DNA of 64,000 nucleotides from Ahaetulla prasina. Lineage: Eukaryota; Chordata; Lepidosauria; Squamata; Colubridae. The notes beneath the pieces are model-generated. The model was not told where the DNA came from, made no database searches, and was given only the letters and a program-made list of their open reading frames with translations. The position numbers and the translations under genes were made by a program. This document shows positions 1-12,277 of the stretch, piece by piece. The stretch's first letter is position 1. The number at the start of each line of letters is the position of its first letter. The stretch covers positions 164,126,236-164,190,235 of the forward strand of contig NC_080539.1 of assembly GCF_028640845.1 (NCBI RefSeq), read 5' to 3'.

Positions 1-499
1 AGTTTTCCCTAATTTTGGCCAACGTTGATTCCAATGCTCTTTATATCAGTCATAGAATTAAAGGTAAAGGGACTTCTATATCCGATTCCCGTGTTGCTTT
101 TAACCGATTCAAAAAAGTTTGTCGTCTCTTCCAGTAGAATTATTTATTTATTTAGCAAATTTTATATAACTGCTCAACTCACACATTGGTGACTCCGAGC
201 AGCTTACAACATTTTTAACCATTTAAAAATCCATCCTATAATAAAACTTTTTAAAAATGCTTTACTACCCGTTCTCGCAATCAGCTTTATCTCCAGTTGT
301 AATCTCCCGGCCCGTTGACAAAGCTACATTTTTGGATCCTTTCGGAAAAGCAACAGGGTGGGGACCAACCACACCTCAGGGGGAAATGATATTCCATAAA
401 GAAGAAAGACCGCCACCAAAAAGGTCCTTTTTCATGGTCCCACCAATATTTGCTCCTTTCATATCCCCCTCCACCATGTTCCAACAGATGACAGTCTCA
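1..499. other. Unassigned sequence
   Basis: AT-rich DNA with no recognised exon or repeat. By gene order it is probably MFSD2B intron 1 or upstream flank. Confidence 0.4.
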
Positions 500-1020
500 G
501 TCTAAACGATCCACAACACATCCTGCCTTCTCATTCTGGCAGGCCAGTTAGATGCAATAGGGGACAGGTAGTCCTTCGAGTAACCCAGCCCCAAGCCACG
601 TAATAACCAGTACCTTCAATTGTACCTCAAAGCAGATTGGCAGCCGCTGCAGCTCCCTCAGAAGAGATGATATGCCCAAGTCTAGACTTGCACAAAACTG
701 TTCAGGCGGCTGCATTCTGAACTAGTTAAAAGTTTCTGAATACTGAAGGGCAGCCTTATATTGAGCACGTCACAATAGCCCAGAAGGGAGGTGACAGGGC
801 ATGGGTGACTGTGAGAAGAGCACGTTGGTGCAGGAATGGGTGTAACCGGCACACAACCTGAAGTTTACAAAGGCCCTCCTGGCTGCCATTACTACCTGCT
901 CCTTCAGCAGGAATTGTGAGTCTAGGAGAACCTCCAAATTGTACACCAGGTCAGTCTGAGGTAATGCAACCTCCATGACCAAAGATGATACTTCTCTAGG
1001 AACCAAAGAATCCATAACCC
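500..1020 (-). mobile_element. L2/CR1-like LINE 3' fragment
   Basis: The sequence parallels the better preserved copy at 6123-7065, for example the blocks around GGCTGCATTCTGAACTA and GGGAGGTGACAGGGCATG. It is too decayed for an open frame. Confidence 0.65.
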
Positions 1021-1344
1021 AGAGGTGTTCTGCCCATGCAGTTTTCTTGGCAATATTTCAGAAGTGATTTGCCATTGTCTCCTTCCTAGGATTCAGAGAG
1101 AGGGACTGGTTCAAGGTCTTACCCAGATGGCTTTGTTCCCATGGCAAAGCTAGAATCAAAGGTATCCTGAGTTCTAGCCTGCTGCTTTAACTACCACACC
1201 AAACTGTCACTCTATTTTTATGATTAACACCATAATAAGATTTAATATTTGGAATTCTGAGATCCCCTTGGTTAATATGCAGCTGATGAAAACTCCCAAA
1301 ATATCTGTATTGTGTAGTTCCCTAACCCTGTATACCCTTTAGAG

Positions 1345-1478
1345 CAGGGCTGGGCAACTATGGCCCCTTTATGACCTATGGACTTCAACTCCCAGAATTC
1401 CTGAGCCAGCATGCTGGCTCAGGAATTCTGGGAGTTGAAGTCCATAGGTCATAAAGGGGCCATAGTTGCCCAGCCCTG
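1345..1478. mobile_element. Perfectly palindromic hAT MITE
   Basis: The 134 bp are an exact inverted repeat of 67 + 67 bases with no spacer, centred at 1411/1412. Ends are CAGGGCTGGGCAACTATGGC. An exact 8-bp duplication CTTTAGAG (1337-1344 and 1479-1486) flanks it, the size made by hAT transposases. Confidence 0.95.
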
Positions 1479-1486
1479 CTTTAGAG

Positions 1487-1864
1487 GGAGTCCTCGACTT
1501 ACGACCACAATTGAACCCAAAATTTCTGTTGCTATATGAAACATTGGTTAAGTGAATTTTGCCTCAGTTTACGACCTTTCTTTCCACAAGTGAATCACTG
1601 CAGTTACTAAGTTAGTAACACGATTGTTAAGGGAATCTGGCTTCCCCATTGACTTTGTCAGAAAGTTGCAAAAGATAACCACATGACCCTGGGTCACTGC
1701 AACTGTCATAAATATGAGTCAGTAGCCAAGCATCTGAATTTGGATTACGTGACTATGGGGATGGTGCAATGGTCAGAAGTGTGAAAAATGGTCAGAAGGC
1801 ACTTTTTTCAGTTGTAATTTTAAACAGTCACTAAATGAACAGTTGTAAGTCGAGGAATACCTGT
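1487..1864. mobile_element. Tc1/mariner-type MITE (AGTCCTCGACTTACGACC family)
   Basis: Terminal inverted repeats AGTCCTCGACTTACGACC and GTAAGTCGAGGA-TACCTGTA enclose about 380 bp. The left end abuts the palindromic hAT MITE duplication. The family recurs at 8.6, 29.9, 35.1, 37.2, 41.7 and 48.3 kb; TA flanks at several copies suggest a mariner/Tigger relative. Confidence 0.8.
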
Positions 1865-1906
1865 ATGGCCAATTCCCTTTCAGTTTTCAATTTATTAAAT
1901 TTACAT

Positions 1907-2056
1907 CAGTGGTGGGTTGGTCCTGGTTCGGACTGGTTTGCAAGAACCGGTATTAAAACCGGCGGGAGGCTCCGCCCACTGACCTGGAAGCTTCTTTCGC
2001 ATGTGCGCGCGGCCCCGTTGCGAACCAGTAGTAAAGGTAAGTAGAACCCACCCCTG
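1907..2056. mobile_element. hAT MITE (CAGTGGTGGGTT ends)
   Basis: Ends are CAGTGGTGGGTT and AACCCACCCCTG. The flanks ATTTACAT and GTTTACAT are an 8-bp duplication with one mismatch. The interior is CG-rich and could be mistaken for a promoter. Confidence 0.85.
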
Positions 2057-2660
2057 GTTTACATCCTGTATTTTAATTAAAAATAATGTTCTGCACTGTA
2101 AACTTCAGGCATAATTCTTGTGTGTCACTAATAATCTTCAGATTGGCTTTTTAGGTATTACTTTATGGCCCATAGCATTTTCTTTTCTACAGTTGCCTCA
2201 CTAATCCAGTTGCCTATACCCAGTCAGCAAGGCAGTGCTGTGCAATTAGGTTTCTTTTCCTAGAGCAGAATCAACATAGGTTGTGTTTGAGCAGGAGCCA
2301 TCGCATCACACCTGAACTTCTCTCAGTGCACAGCATAAAATGAAAACTTCAATAACAGTTTTGAAAACAGGCACAAGAAAGCATGTTTCAGACAGTCTAA
2401 TTAGCCTTCCTGTCATTGGTTAAGCACATTAGGTACAGCCTCACAAAAGCAAAATGAAAAAGAAGAGGATAGAGATGTTTTTTTCTGCAGGATCCAATCT
2501 GGATTGGACAACCACATCTGTGTCCAACCCACAGTGGACCCTAATTCCAACACTATTCTAGGACACATATGTTTTGTCTGGACTGTTATAAAGCTATAGG
2601 AGCAATATCGGGATAATCTAGCATATTTTAAATAATATTCAGAGTAATTTTTCAGTTACT

Positions 2661-2925
2661 CTGGTGGCTCAGCAGATTAAGTCTGTCTGTTATTAACACA
2701 GCTGCTTGCAATTACTGCAAGTTCAAGTCCCACCAGGCCCAAGGTTGACTCAGCCTTCCATCCTTTATAAGGTAGGTAAAATGAGGACCCAGACTGTTGG
2801 GGGCAATAAAAGTTGACTTTGTATATAATATACAAATGGATGAAGACAATTGCTTAACACTGTGTAAGCCGCCCTGAGTCTTCGGAGAAGGGCGGGATAT
2901 AAATTCAAATTTAAAAAAAAAACTT
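2661..2925 (+). mobile_element. tRNA-derived SINE, family A
   Basis: It starts CTGGTGGCTCAGCAGATTAA (tRNA-like head), has GTTCAAGTCCC as B box, and ends GTAAGCCGCCCTGAGTC then GGGCGGGATATAAAT and an A-rich tail. Similar copies lie at 13800-14072, 39032-39297 and, truncated, 50738-50790. Confidence 0.85.
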
Positions 2926-3334
2926 TACTTTTATAGCTGTTTTGTTTATTTCTCTGTACCTTCTTCCTTACATAAATAGCACTCCAATAAAAATTAAAAT
3001 TACTTAATGCCCATTTAAATACAAGATATTTCACTGTGGGGTGGGCCAGTTAGATGCTCATAGCAACAGAAAATATTAAATTCTCAAAATACATTACAGT
3101 ATTGATAAGATCCATTCCAGAATTCATGAGCCAGTTTTTAAGATATTCAGGTCTCTTCGTCAATCTAAAGTCAAGCAAGGTACAGCCAAAGGGAAGAAGA
3201 GGAATGATTTGACAGCGGTCATAAAGTCTTTATATTGCCAGATTCATGCATTATGTAGAAGGAGGTATCAGCTTTATATTGAACTGTATCCTGAACTTTC
3301 AAGTAATTATTTGGGTTTTTCCTCACCTTTTCAG

Positions 3335-3460
3335 CTTGCTCATGAAGACAAACTCTCTGTGTGCAGCAAATTATGCTATGGCATTGGAGGGGCTCCAAAT
3401 CAGGTTGCGAGCAGTGCCACCTCATTCTTTCTGCAAATCTACCTCTTGGATATCGCTCAG
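3335..3460 (+). CDS. MFSD2B: MFSD2B exon (first in window, TM1 region)
   Basis: The acceptor is a pyrimidine tract ending TTTTCAG and the donor is CAG|GTAAGC. The exon has 42 codons, phase 0 at both ends. It begins [12 protein letters not shown] and contains [19 protein letters not shown] then LLDIAQ, the conserved first transmembrane segment of MFSD2 proteins. The phase-0 start implies an upstream coding exon. Confidence 0.93.
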
Positions 3461-3834
3461 GTAAGCATTTTCAGAAGCCTAAACATCCTCAGATTCCAAG
3501 TTTAAGCTTGAGATTTATTTATTTAAGAAAAAATTACAGTATATGGCCCCCCAACTCACTCTCAATGGCTCCCAGTGACTTTCAAAGATGTTGCCATGGT
3601 TGGTCATGTTATGTGTGATAACTTAACATCTAATTCAGTTTATTCAGTTTTTCTCTGGATTCCACACTCAGAAAAGAAAAGCCATGGAAAGCAATTAAGT
3701 TATGAATGGTTAGTTTCTGTTATTTTAACCAAATTTTTTTCCAGAATTTGTTTTGCCCTGTTTCCCATAAGGAGCTGATTGTTATAATGGTGAGTTTTTA
3801 ATTCATAGAAACTATTTTATTTATTTATATCCCA

Positions 3835-4055
3835 CCTTTCTTATTTTATAAATAACTCAAGATGGCAAACATAGCTAATACTCCTTTTCCCTCCAATTTT
3901 CTGTACAACAACAACCCTGTGATATAACTTTAGCTGAGAGAGAGTGACTGACCCAAAGTCACTCAGCCAGTTTGCATGCCTTAATGTGGAACTACAACTC
4001 ACCGTCTCCTGGTTTCTAGGCCAGCATCTTAACACTTAGACCAAATTATCCTCTG
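3835..4055 (-). mobile_element. SINE-like repeat, family C (MIR/CORE-like appearance)
   Basis: The block with GAGTGACTGACCCAAAGTCA is shared with 31540-31758 and 39970-40160. The right end resembles a reversed tRNA head. Class assignment is tentative. Confidence 0.55.
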
Positions 4056-4614
4056 AATGTTCTCCCCATTTATCTTTCCCCATCATTTAGAGAGCAGAGG
4101 GAGATTCACTCTCTTGATCTAATAAAGGAAAGTCTCCTTTGAATCACCTTTCACTGTCAATGACTTCATGGACCAATCATGTAATTTTCATGCCAACAAT
4201 ATTGAAGTGGTTTCTGTGGTATTTTTCTGTAACGTTCGCCCAATATTTTGAAAAACTACCTCCAAAATCTATAGTGTGGATTATATGACATCAGACACAC
4301 ACACAAAAATCAAATGAACGTTGTTTATGGAGCACAGTTCAAGGTTTGCTGTCCTATTTCACAGACAGTAAAAATCATAACTATTTTTGATAGTTAGAAT
4401 GGGGCATAGTATGATATTTATTTAAATATGTGGAGCAAATTCCAGATGAATAAAATTACCCGTATTTCAAATCAACAAAGTTTCTCATAGAACATCGTAG
4501 TCAAAAATGACCATGTTTTATACAAAATATTGTGATTTGGGCACATTATTTAGCACTGATGGCTTCTTTTGATAAGTATGTTGGACTTCAGATAACAGCT
4601 GCTTGATTTTTCAG

Positions 4615-4739
4615 ATCCCACCATTCCAGGCCTCCTTGGTGCAGGTCCTTGGCAGAGCATGTGGAGCAGCTGCAGATCCTCTTGCAGGCTTTTTTATTAA
4701 TCGGAGCAAAACAACCAGATTTGGGCAACTCATGCCTTG
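4615..4739 (+). CDS. MFSD2B: MFSD2B exon (TM2, ADPLAG motif)
   Basis: The acceptor is GATTTTTCAG and the donor is CTTG|GTAAGC. It encodes [20 protein letters not shown] followed by [22 protein letters not shown]. The Asp lies in the MFSD2 motif needed for transport. The exon has 125 nt and ends after two bases of a Trp codon, completed by the G of the next exon. Confidence 0.93.
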
Positions 4740-5808
4740 GTAAGCAAAGCTGATATATTTTCTTCTTTGTTGATGGCTTAGAAGGTTTTTTTAATGCATT
4801 CATTCACTTGCATAGTCTCCAATCCAGGTACATGTTTTTGAATCTATTCAGACTGGTTCATATACCACGCTAAAACTACATTGGCTGCTTCATCTAAAAC
4901 ACTAAGAATAAATCATGATTTAGAAATGGCTATAACTTTTGACCAACATAAAATCAAATATATTCAGATTTTAGTCTGCAGGTAAGTGGTATAAATTAAT
5001 TTGCTGATTTTTAAAGTTCAATTTTTTTAATCATAAGAGATTTGTTAGTATTAAAATATATTGAGTTATATGCAAAATGTTTATAAAGGAATCAGATCAG
5101 GATTCCTTGAACCTATGATAGATAGAGGAATATGGTTTTTTCCCCTTAAATTCCAATTCAAAAATATAAATTAGAAATCTAATCCAAAATTTTCTTTAAT
5201 CATTTAAAAAAGGCAAAATAGATGACAAATCTTTCCAGACCTTATCACTCAAGAAATTGAATATTTCTTAGCTTATTTGATTGATTGATTGATTGAGTGA
5301 TTATGTGCTGTCAAGTTGATCTCAACTCCTAGCAATCACATAGATTGATCTTCTGCCTGAAAATCAGTTCCTTACTTGATCTTCCAGGTTTTCCAATGAT
5401 GCATCCATCACCACTATAGCTAAGTCCATCCACATTGCTGCTCATCATCTTCTCTTTCCTTCTATCTTTCCCAGCATTACAGCCTTATCTATAGAACTAG
5501 ATCATCCAAAGTAGGGTAATTTGAATCTGGTGAGAATTTTGGATTTGGATAAACCTATTTGTTTATTTTCTAGATTGTCCAGAATATTCTTTTAAGTTTT
5601 CCCCAATAGAAAGTTTCAAAAACATCAGTATTTTCTTTAACAGGCTTCTTTAAGGTGTAGCTTTCATTTCCTCAGGTGTCACAGGGAACACTACTGCCTG
5701 CACTCTTCTGCTGTTTGTAGGTGTAGTCATATAAGAGTGTCTGAAGGCCTCTATGATAGCTGTACCAAGTGTTTGATGTATTTCAGGACTGCTCCTTTTA
5801 CTCTAGAT

Positions 5809-5980
5809 CAAATGTGTTAAACATGCGGCCCACAGGCTGGATTGGCCTGCGATAGGCTATGGAGTTGGCCCACCAGGCCATCCTGGAGATGGAGAGGGAC
5901 CTTGCCCATACCCACCCGGTACCCCAAGGGCAAACAAACTCCTGATGCAGCCCGTGACGGGATTGAGTTTGACACCCCTG
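5809..5980. mobile_element. hAT MITE (CAGGGGTGTCAAAC family)
   Basis: The right end GAGTTTGACACCCCTG is intact and the left end CAAATGTGTTAAACATGC is decayed. Flanks CTCTAGAT and CTCTCGAT are an 8-bp duplication with one mismatch. Relatives lie at 31760-32640 and 53130-53446. Confidence 0.8.
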
Positions 5981-6122
5981 CTCTCGATGGTTGCTCCTCA
6001 AAGGCAGAAACTGTCCAACCTTTCAATACCTTCACTGTAATTTTTAAGATTGCTTGTTGTAGCTCTCACCATTAACAAATGTTCTGGGATTCCCATTTTT
6101 CTAAGCATATTCTATCATTTAT

Positions 6123-7065
6123 TTATTTATTTATTTTATTTATTATTTAAATTTATATACCGCCCTATCTCCCAAAGGACTCAGGGCGGTTCACAGGCAT
6201 ATAAAACATCAGTATACAAAATTAAAATAATCTTTAAAAAACTTATTCCAATGCCCTATTATTAAAAATAAAAATATAAATATTAAAATCAATTTAAAAC
6301 CCCTGTAAATTTAAAATCTAAGCCAGTCCTGCACAGATGAATAAGTGTGTCTTGAGCTCGCGACGGAAGGTTCGAAGGTCCGGAAGTTGACGGAGTCCCG
6401 GGGGGAGCTCGTTCCAGAGGGCGGGAGCCCCCACAGAGAAGGCCCTTCCCCTGGGCGTCGCCAGACGACACTGCCTAGCTGACGGCACCCTGAGGAGTCC
6501 CTCTCTGTGAGAGCGCACGGGGCGGTGAGAGGTATCTGGTCGCAGTAGGCGGTCCCGTAGATAACCCGGCCCTATGCCATGGAGCGCTTTAAAGGTGGTC
6601 ACCAAAACCTTGAAGCGCACCCGGAAGGCCACAGGTAGCCAGTGCAGCCTGCGCAGGATGGGTGTTATCACGGAGCCACGAGGGCTCCATCTATCACCCG
6701 CGCAGCCGCATTCTGGACTAACTGTAGCCTCCGGATGCCCTTCAAGGAAGCCCCATGTAGAGAGCGTTGCAGTAATCCAGGCGAGACGTCACGAGGCGTG
6801 AGTGACCGTGCATAGGGCCTCCCGGTCCAGAAAGGCGCAACTGGCGCACCAGGCGAACCTGGTAGAACGCTCTCCTGGAGCGGCCGTCAAATGATCTTCT
6901 AGAGACAGCCGTTCATCCAGGAGGACGCTGTTGCGCACCCTCTCCATCGGGGCCAGTGACTCGCCACCGATGGTCAGCCGCGGATTTAGCTGACTGTACC
7001 GGGATGCCGGCATCCACAGCCACTCTGTCTTGGAGGGATTGAGCTTGAGCCTGTTTCTCCCCATC
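6123..7065 (-). mobile_element. L2/CR1-like LINE 3' end with RT C-terminal frame
   Basis: Frames on the - strand encode LKLNPSKTEWLW (7064-6789) and ITPILRRLHWLPVAFRVRFK with FKALHGIGPGYLRDRL (6671-6318), typical of the RT C-terminus of L2/CR1-clade LINEs. The 3' end carries ACCGCCCTATCTCCCAAAG and an ATTT-rich tail. At least one frameshift makes it inactive. It sits inside the Bov-B remnant. Confidence 0.8.
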
Positions 7066-7449
7066 TTTTAACCATTTAACGTTATTGATTCAGTCCAAGG
7101 CCTTTCTATAATCAATGAAGCACATATTGGCTTTTTTGGCTTTCTTAAGCCATCTAGCAAGCATCAGAGATAATGTTTTGTCTTCTTCAGCCTTTCTTAA
7201 AGCCAGCCTGAGCATCTGACGCATCTTTGTGATAAAGTCTGTGTCAAACTAAGCATTATTTTACTATCATGTGAAACTAAAGACATAGCATGATAGTTTT
7301 TACGGTCTCCTAAGTCTCTTTTTTTTTAGTTTTTGGAATCTACATTCCAATACATGATTCTTCCAATCAGTTAATCACAGTGTCATGCGGGGTAACTTGC
7401 TTAGAAATTTTACTACTGCATCTTCTGTTCCATGCTGTTGCATATTTCT

Positions 7450-7572
7450 ATAGAATAGAATAGAATAGAATAGAAAATAGAATAGAATGGAATGGAATAG
7501 AATGGAATATGGAATGGAATTAGAGTAGAGTAGAGTAGAGTAAACAGAGCAGAGCAGAACAGAACAGAACAC
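7450..7572. repeat. Degenerate (AATAG)n-type microsatellite
   Basis: Runs of AGAAT, GGAAT, AGAGT and AGAGC/AGAAC pentamers follow one another, showing local slippage and drift from one pentamer array. Confidence 0.9.
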
Positions 7573-8630
7573 AGGGAATTTGCCTCGTTTGGTTATTTTC
7601 AGATAAATACCACTTTCATTTTCTGTTATTCTTTATAATTTTGTTCATTGATTAGTTTATATTTGTATTCATATTCTAATCTCCTAATATGGATGAAATT
7701 GGACTCTTTTCCTCTTCAAATAACCTCTATATGTTTGTCATTTAGGCTAAGATACAAGGATCTCATGACAAATGAACTAATGATAAACATTCTTCTTGTT
7801 ACAAAAAGAAGCCAAGCCACAATTTTTGTTTTTCTGTTCCCATTAGACTCTGTATTCTACAAATGATAATCTACAGTGGGAAGAAGAAAAGTGTACTACA
7901 CAGCTAGATATTAGCATTATTGTGGTTGACTATTGTCTCATCAGCCTTTTGCAGTGTACAGTAGATTAACCTCTTGTACACTTCCTTTTTCCCTCAGGAG
8001 AAACTATATTAAATGATGACTTTACATTTTTTTTCTTTCAAACAGATTGTTGTCCTCAAGACAATTAGAATTTAAAAATAAATTATTTTGTAATAGTCTT
8101 AGCGGGCAGCATTACATAGCTGATCTTGCCTGATCTTAAAGATTTGATCCAGGTTAATACCTAGATGGAAAACGGCCTGATATATGTAAAATGTGTCTGC
8201 TAAACTGAATAGTTGAAAACATTGCAAAAGAAGGCAATTGCAAGACACCTCCCTAAGTCACTAAGAATTGAGTTTTACTTGAGGGCATCTGTATTTTTTT
8301 AGTAAACCTATCAGCCAAAGCCCAATGCCCTATTTACACACACAAAAAAAAGCCAACAGAATCTTATTGTACCATAAGATTAGAACATTTATATTTATTC
8401 CGGTACAAGATTTACTTTATCAGGTGGATAGAGCATTATTCTATAATTAATTAATTAATTTTATACTTCTTAATCACCCATCTCCCTTGGATGTGCCTCC
8501 TTATATGTATTTAGTTGATTTTCAGAATTTTAGATACAACAGAGCTGATTCAGAAAATAATGGGGTGGGCTGCTGAACATAATAATGGAAGTGTTTACCT
8601 AGATTGACTCTAAATGATCTCTTTAATCTG

Positions 8631-9026
8631 TACAAGTAGTCAACTTACAATAGTTCATTTAAAGACCGTTCAAAGTTACCACAGCACTGAAAAATGTGTC
8701 CTATGACCATTTTTCATAGTTACGGCATTTGTAGCATCCCCATGATCGTGTGATCATAATTCAACTGCTTGGCAACTGGTTCATATTTATGACCTTTGCT
8801 GTGTCCCAAGGTCATGTGTGAACATTTTTTGTGACCTGCCAATCAAAGTCAATGGGGAAGCCAAATTTATCTAACAATCAAGTTTCTATCTTATCAACTG
8901 CAGTGATTCACTTAACAACTGTGGCAAGAAAAGTCATAAAATGGGACAAGACTCACTTAACCAATGCCTCACTTAACAACAGAAAATTTGGGCTCAATTG
9001 TGGTTGTAAGTCGAGGACTATCTATA
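8631..9026. mobile_element. Tc1/mariner-type MITE copy
   Basis: It begins TACAAGTAGTCAACTTACAA and ends GTTGTAAGTCGAGGACTATC TA. Internal blocks (GGCAACTGGTTCATATTTAT) match the family. Confidence 0.75.
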
Positions 9027-9029
9027 CTT

Positions 9030-10202
9030 AACAGCCGATCGCCTTTAGGGTTATCCTTATAGATTCTGTCCTCACAATCTTCAGCAGAGCCCTGGTGAAG
9101 TTGCCTTCGCCTCCACCTTCTCACTGACCCATAGAAGTACCTGCCCACTTTGCTGGGGGACTGGGAAACAGTGAGTTACAGACCATGACTCACTGTATCT
9201 CCCCACTCTGGGGAGTCTCCAAAGCCCCCTGTCCCTCCACTGAGGAAGAGAGCTTATCCATTAACTGTTGGCACATCTCTGCCCACGCTACCACATTAGC
9301 AGTTATCTAAGTTGTTTCCTTGTCTCTCCCTTTCCACCCACGGCTATGAAGAGATTTCAGTTTTCAGCATTGGTACCAAAGCAGTCAATCATGGTCAGCT
9401 GTTGGGCCTTGCTGCCAGCTGATTGGATACAGTGGCCAGAGGGAAGTTGGAAAAAGAGTGGAGATAAGGCCTTCCCACTTCCCGCCACACAACCTATGGG
9501 TTTCTGGGAAGCATAGCTTGAAATTATGATCCTGTGACTGTGTTCAATTGTAGTGACACTGCAGTAGCCACAACTTTGCAAATACAACTTGGTGTGAAAA
9601 TCCTTGAAATTTCAATTACAGAGAAGTAATGGGTTCTGAATGTTGGATACATTCTTTAAATTGTTTGAAGTATCTTGAATCAAAAATGGTTCCCTATAGT
9701 GTACCCTTTTGACAAGTTGAAGGTTACAAATAGGCCAGCAGGAGAGTTTTAGTAATACATAGATGATTTCATGAAAATGTCTTCTTATGTTATAGGACTT
9801 TATATGTGTATTTCATTTCATTTGGCAAACACTCTTTCCATCCATCCAAGCATTTGGGAATGAATAGAAGGCAGAATGTTAATGTGCATGGAATATCAAT
9901 TCTTTTCCCCATTATGCTATATTTGTCCATAGCAAGTTCTATTGTGGCAGATGAATTCTTTATATAAGAGTCAAAAGGTTAATTGATGCAACAGTCTAGA
10001 AGCAGACAGTTTTGTTTGATATAGAATCCAAACATGGAGATAAGCTTATCTAGATATATCCTAGAAGTATCCCACTCAGAAGGCTGATTTGCATATCCAT
10101 TCTGAAGAGGATGAACCTCCTGAGCCAAGTCATTTTATCACTTTGGGTCTCAAATTGGAAAGACATAAAAACAGGAGGGACCCCATAGCCATTCTGGTAT
10201 TC
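9030..10202. other. Intron sequence, no gene recognised
   Basis: A more GC-rich block (about 9040-9540) has no matching splice-bounded frame. The rest is AT-rich. Nothing further was identified. Confidence 0.4.
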
Positions 10203-10210
10203 CCCTACAT

Positions 10211-10723
10211 CAGTGGTAGTCAACCTGGTCCCTACCGCCCACTAGTGGGCGTTCCAGCTTTCATGGTAGGCGGTAGAGGTTTTGTCCGAAACTGAAATAG
10301 TGTCCTTTTTTTAAATTTAAATGACCTTTTAAAAAAATTTCATAGCATTATTTAAAAACATTTCCATTAGGTTTTCATAAAATTCCCCATGACAATTTAA
10401 ATTTCTGAAAATATACTATTTGTATCGCTCGCACATAAATTTAGTTCACGTTATGTAAGTGAAACTAAATGGCGCTATAGTGTGACCGCAAACAGAGCCT
10501 CGTCCCAGAATAGCTCGCGCATCTCCCCCCACACTACCCAGCTGTAAGAGACAAGCAGAGCTGGTAGCTGGCGCTCCCCCCAACCCAATCCATGATGTGC
10601 GAGAGGCATGCATAGACAACGATACATGGCGCATTACTGTGGAACCGGTGGGCAGTTAGAAAATTTCACTACTAACAGAGATACAAAAGTGGGCAGTAGA
10701 TATAAAAAGGTTGACTACCCCTG
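10211..10723. mobile_element. hAT nonautonomous element, 513 bp
   Basis: Ends are CAGTGGTAGTCAACCTGG and GGTTGACTACCCCTG. The duplication CCCTACAT is exact at 10203-10210 and 10724-10731. No transposase frame was seen. Confidence 0.92.
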
Positions 10724-12153
10724 CCCTACATAATCTCTACACACAGTTGTCCTTTAGAAGTACAGCTAGTCCTGATTCAGCAACTGCAGTTGGAATTGTC
10801 AACTCAGTTGTTAAGCAACACAATCGCTAAGTGAAATTGTGAATGTACTTATGTACTTACTTTGGTCTTCCTTTGCTTTACAGACCTGTGAAGGTTGTAA
10901 ATGCGAGAATTGGTTACAAAATTAGTTTTTATCACCATCATAACTGTGAACAGTCTCTAAACAAGTCTATTGCCAAATGAGGTCTACCTGTAAAGTTTAT
11001 TCACTTTTGAGGGACTCTTTCATTGTTATGTGTGGGTTTTTTTTACTTTGAATTATATGAATTGTGTTAACTTAAAGTATAAATTGTGGCTATTTCACTA
11101 CAGGCCTTCATAAGCAGGTTCTAAAATGTTCCACCTTAAGAACAAGGTAGAAACATCAAATATGCTGAACTAAGTTTTTCATGAATTCTATCTTTTTCTT
11201 TTGTTTTGTTCTTCATTATTTGTGATAATGTATTGTTGTCTATGTTGCATGAATGGGATGGTTAAAAATGCTCTTCAGATAATACTATTCTGATGGGATT
11301 AATCTCTGTGTTATCTATTCTTCCCAGTTTTTGTTAATAACATCCATGGTCATCTGATTACATTGTGCAGTAACAGCTTTACAAGAATGCTGGAGAGTTC
11401 TGTTATAACTAGAGGTCAGGCTCTGGGAAATAACTGCCTCTGCTCAACCCTCACAAACAGCAAAGCTAGAATATACTGCCTTTTGTCCCTTCATGTTACA
11501 CCGGCTTGACTGATACACAGAACTGTTTATCAGGCATGAGTTCATTTAAAGGTTGTTTAATCCGTTTTACTGATTGATCTGTTTGGTTGGTCTTGTTGCC
11601 ATGAAAATAAATGGAAGCCGCATCAGGCCCACATTCATAAAAGCTGCATTTGGATGTCAGTGGCTGGTAGATCTTTACATTGGGCATGTGTGCACAATAC
11701 GATAACCATGTTCAAAACTAATCGTGGCTAGCGATTACCCATGGGCATTACAGTAGACTGTACAGCAGATTGCGGTTATCTGTAGTTTGCCAGTCAGCTT
11801 TCCTTTCTTTGTAAACACCATTGAGGTTTATGAAATTCTGTATTGAACCATTTGTAAGGATATTTTCATAACCGAAATTTAAATTAGTATTTACATTTTC
11901 CGTCTCAGCAAATGATGAAATATAGAATCTAAGATGTACAGTCAAATGTTAAATGACTGTGTTCTGCTTTCTAGGAGGGAAGAAAAGTAATTTGAAAAGC
12001 AATATTTTCAGTTTTTGGTTAGTTTTATTTAAAAATTTATCAAGTATTTATTATTTTATTCCATATGGTCTCAACTCCTGCATGGGGTGGATTATCTAAG
12101 TAGGGCTATTCTTTCCATTTTACTTCATGAATACTTGTCTGCTTTCACTCCAG

Positions 12154-12277
12154 GTTGTTGGGCTGTACACCATTCACGATTGTGTCCTATATCTTGATGT
12201 GGTACTTACCTCCCTTCATATCCAACCGAATTCTGTGGTATCTGACATTTTATTGCCTTTTCCAAGCCCTGAGTACA
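12154..12277 (+). CDS. MFSD2B: MFSD2B exon (TM3-TM4)
   Basis: The acceptor is CACTCCAG and the donor is ACA|GTAAGT. After completing Trp, it encodes [20 protein letters not shown], a short loop and [15 protein letters not shown], matching the LGCTPF and FYCLFQAL blocks of MFSD2B. The exon has 124 nt and ends in phase 0. It lies 7.4 kb downstream of the previous exon because of the repeat-filled intron. Confidence 0.93.

Larger units (their letters stand above)
5275..7260 (-). mobile_element. Bov-B LINE remnant, interrupted by two other elements
   Basis: Pieces on the - strand in order are 7260-7066 (MCFIDYRKALD, part of the RT), 6115-5990 (RKMGIPEHL, RT) and 5510-5275 (3' region ending in the ATTGATTGATT-type tail). 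Between them lie an L2-like LINE (6123-7065) and a hAT MITE (5809-5980). The segment 5640-5800 was not assigned with confidence. Confidence 0.7.

Noticed and set aside
1907..2056. CG-rich stretch as a promoter for MFSD2B
   Set aside because: It has hAT terminal repeats and an 8-bp duplication.
3209..3334. Extension of the first MFSD2B exon upstream
   Set aside because: The frame is open, but a clear TTTTCAG acceptor and loss of family resemblance mark 3335 as the exon start.
6318..6671. Host gene of 117 codons on the - strand
   Set aside because: It is the RT C-terminus of an L2/CR1-like LINE.
10760..11000. Another copy of the Tc1/mariner-type MITE
   Set aside because: Only scattered words agree; too diverged to place ends.
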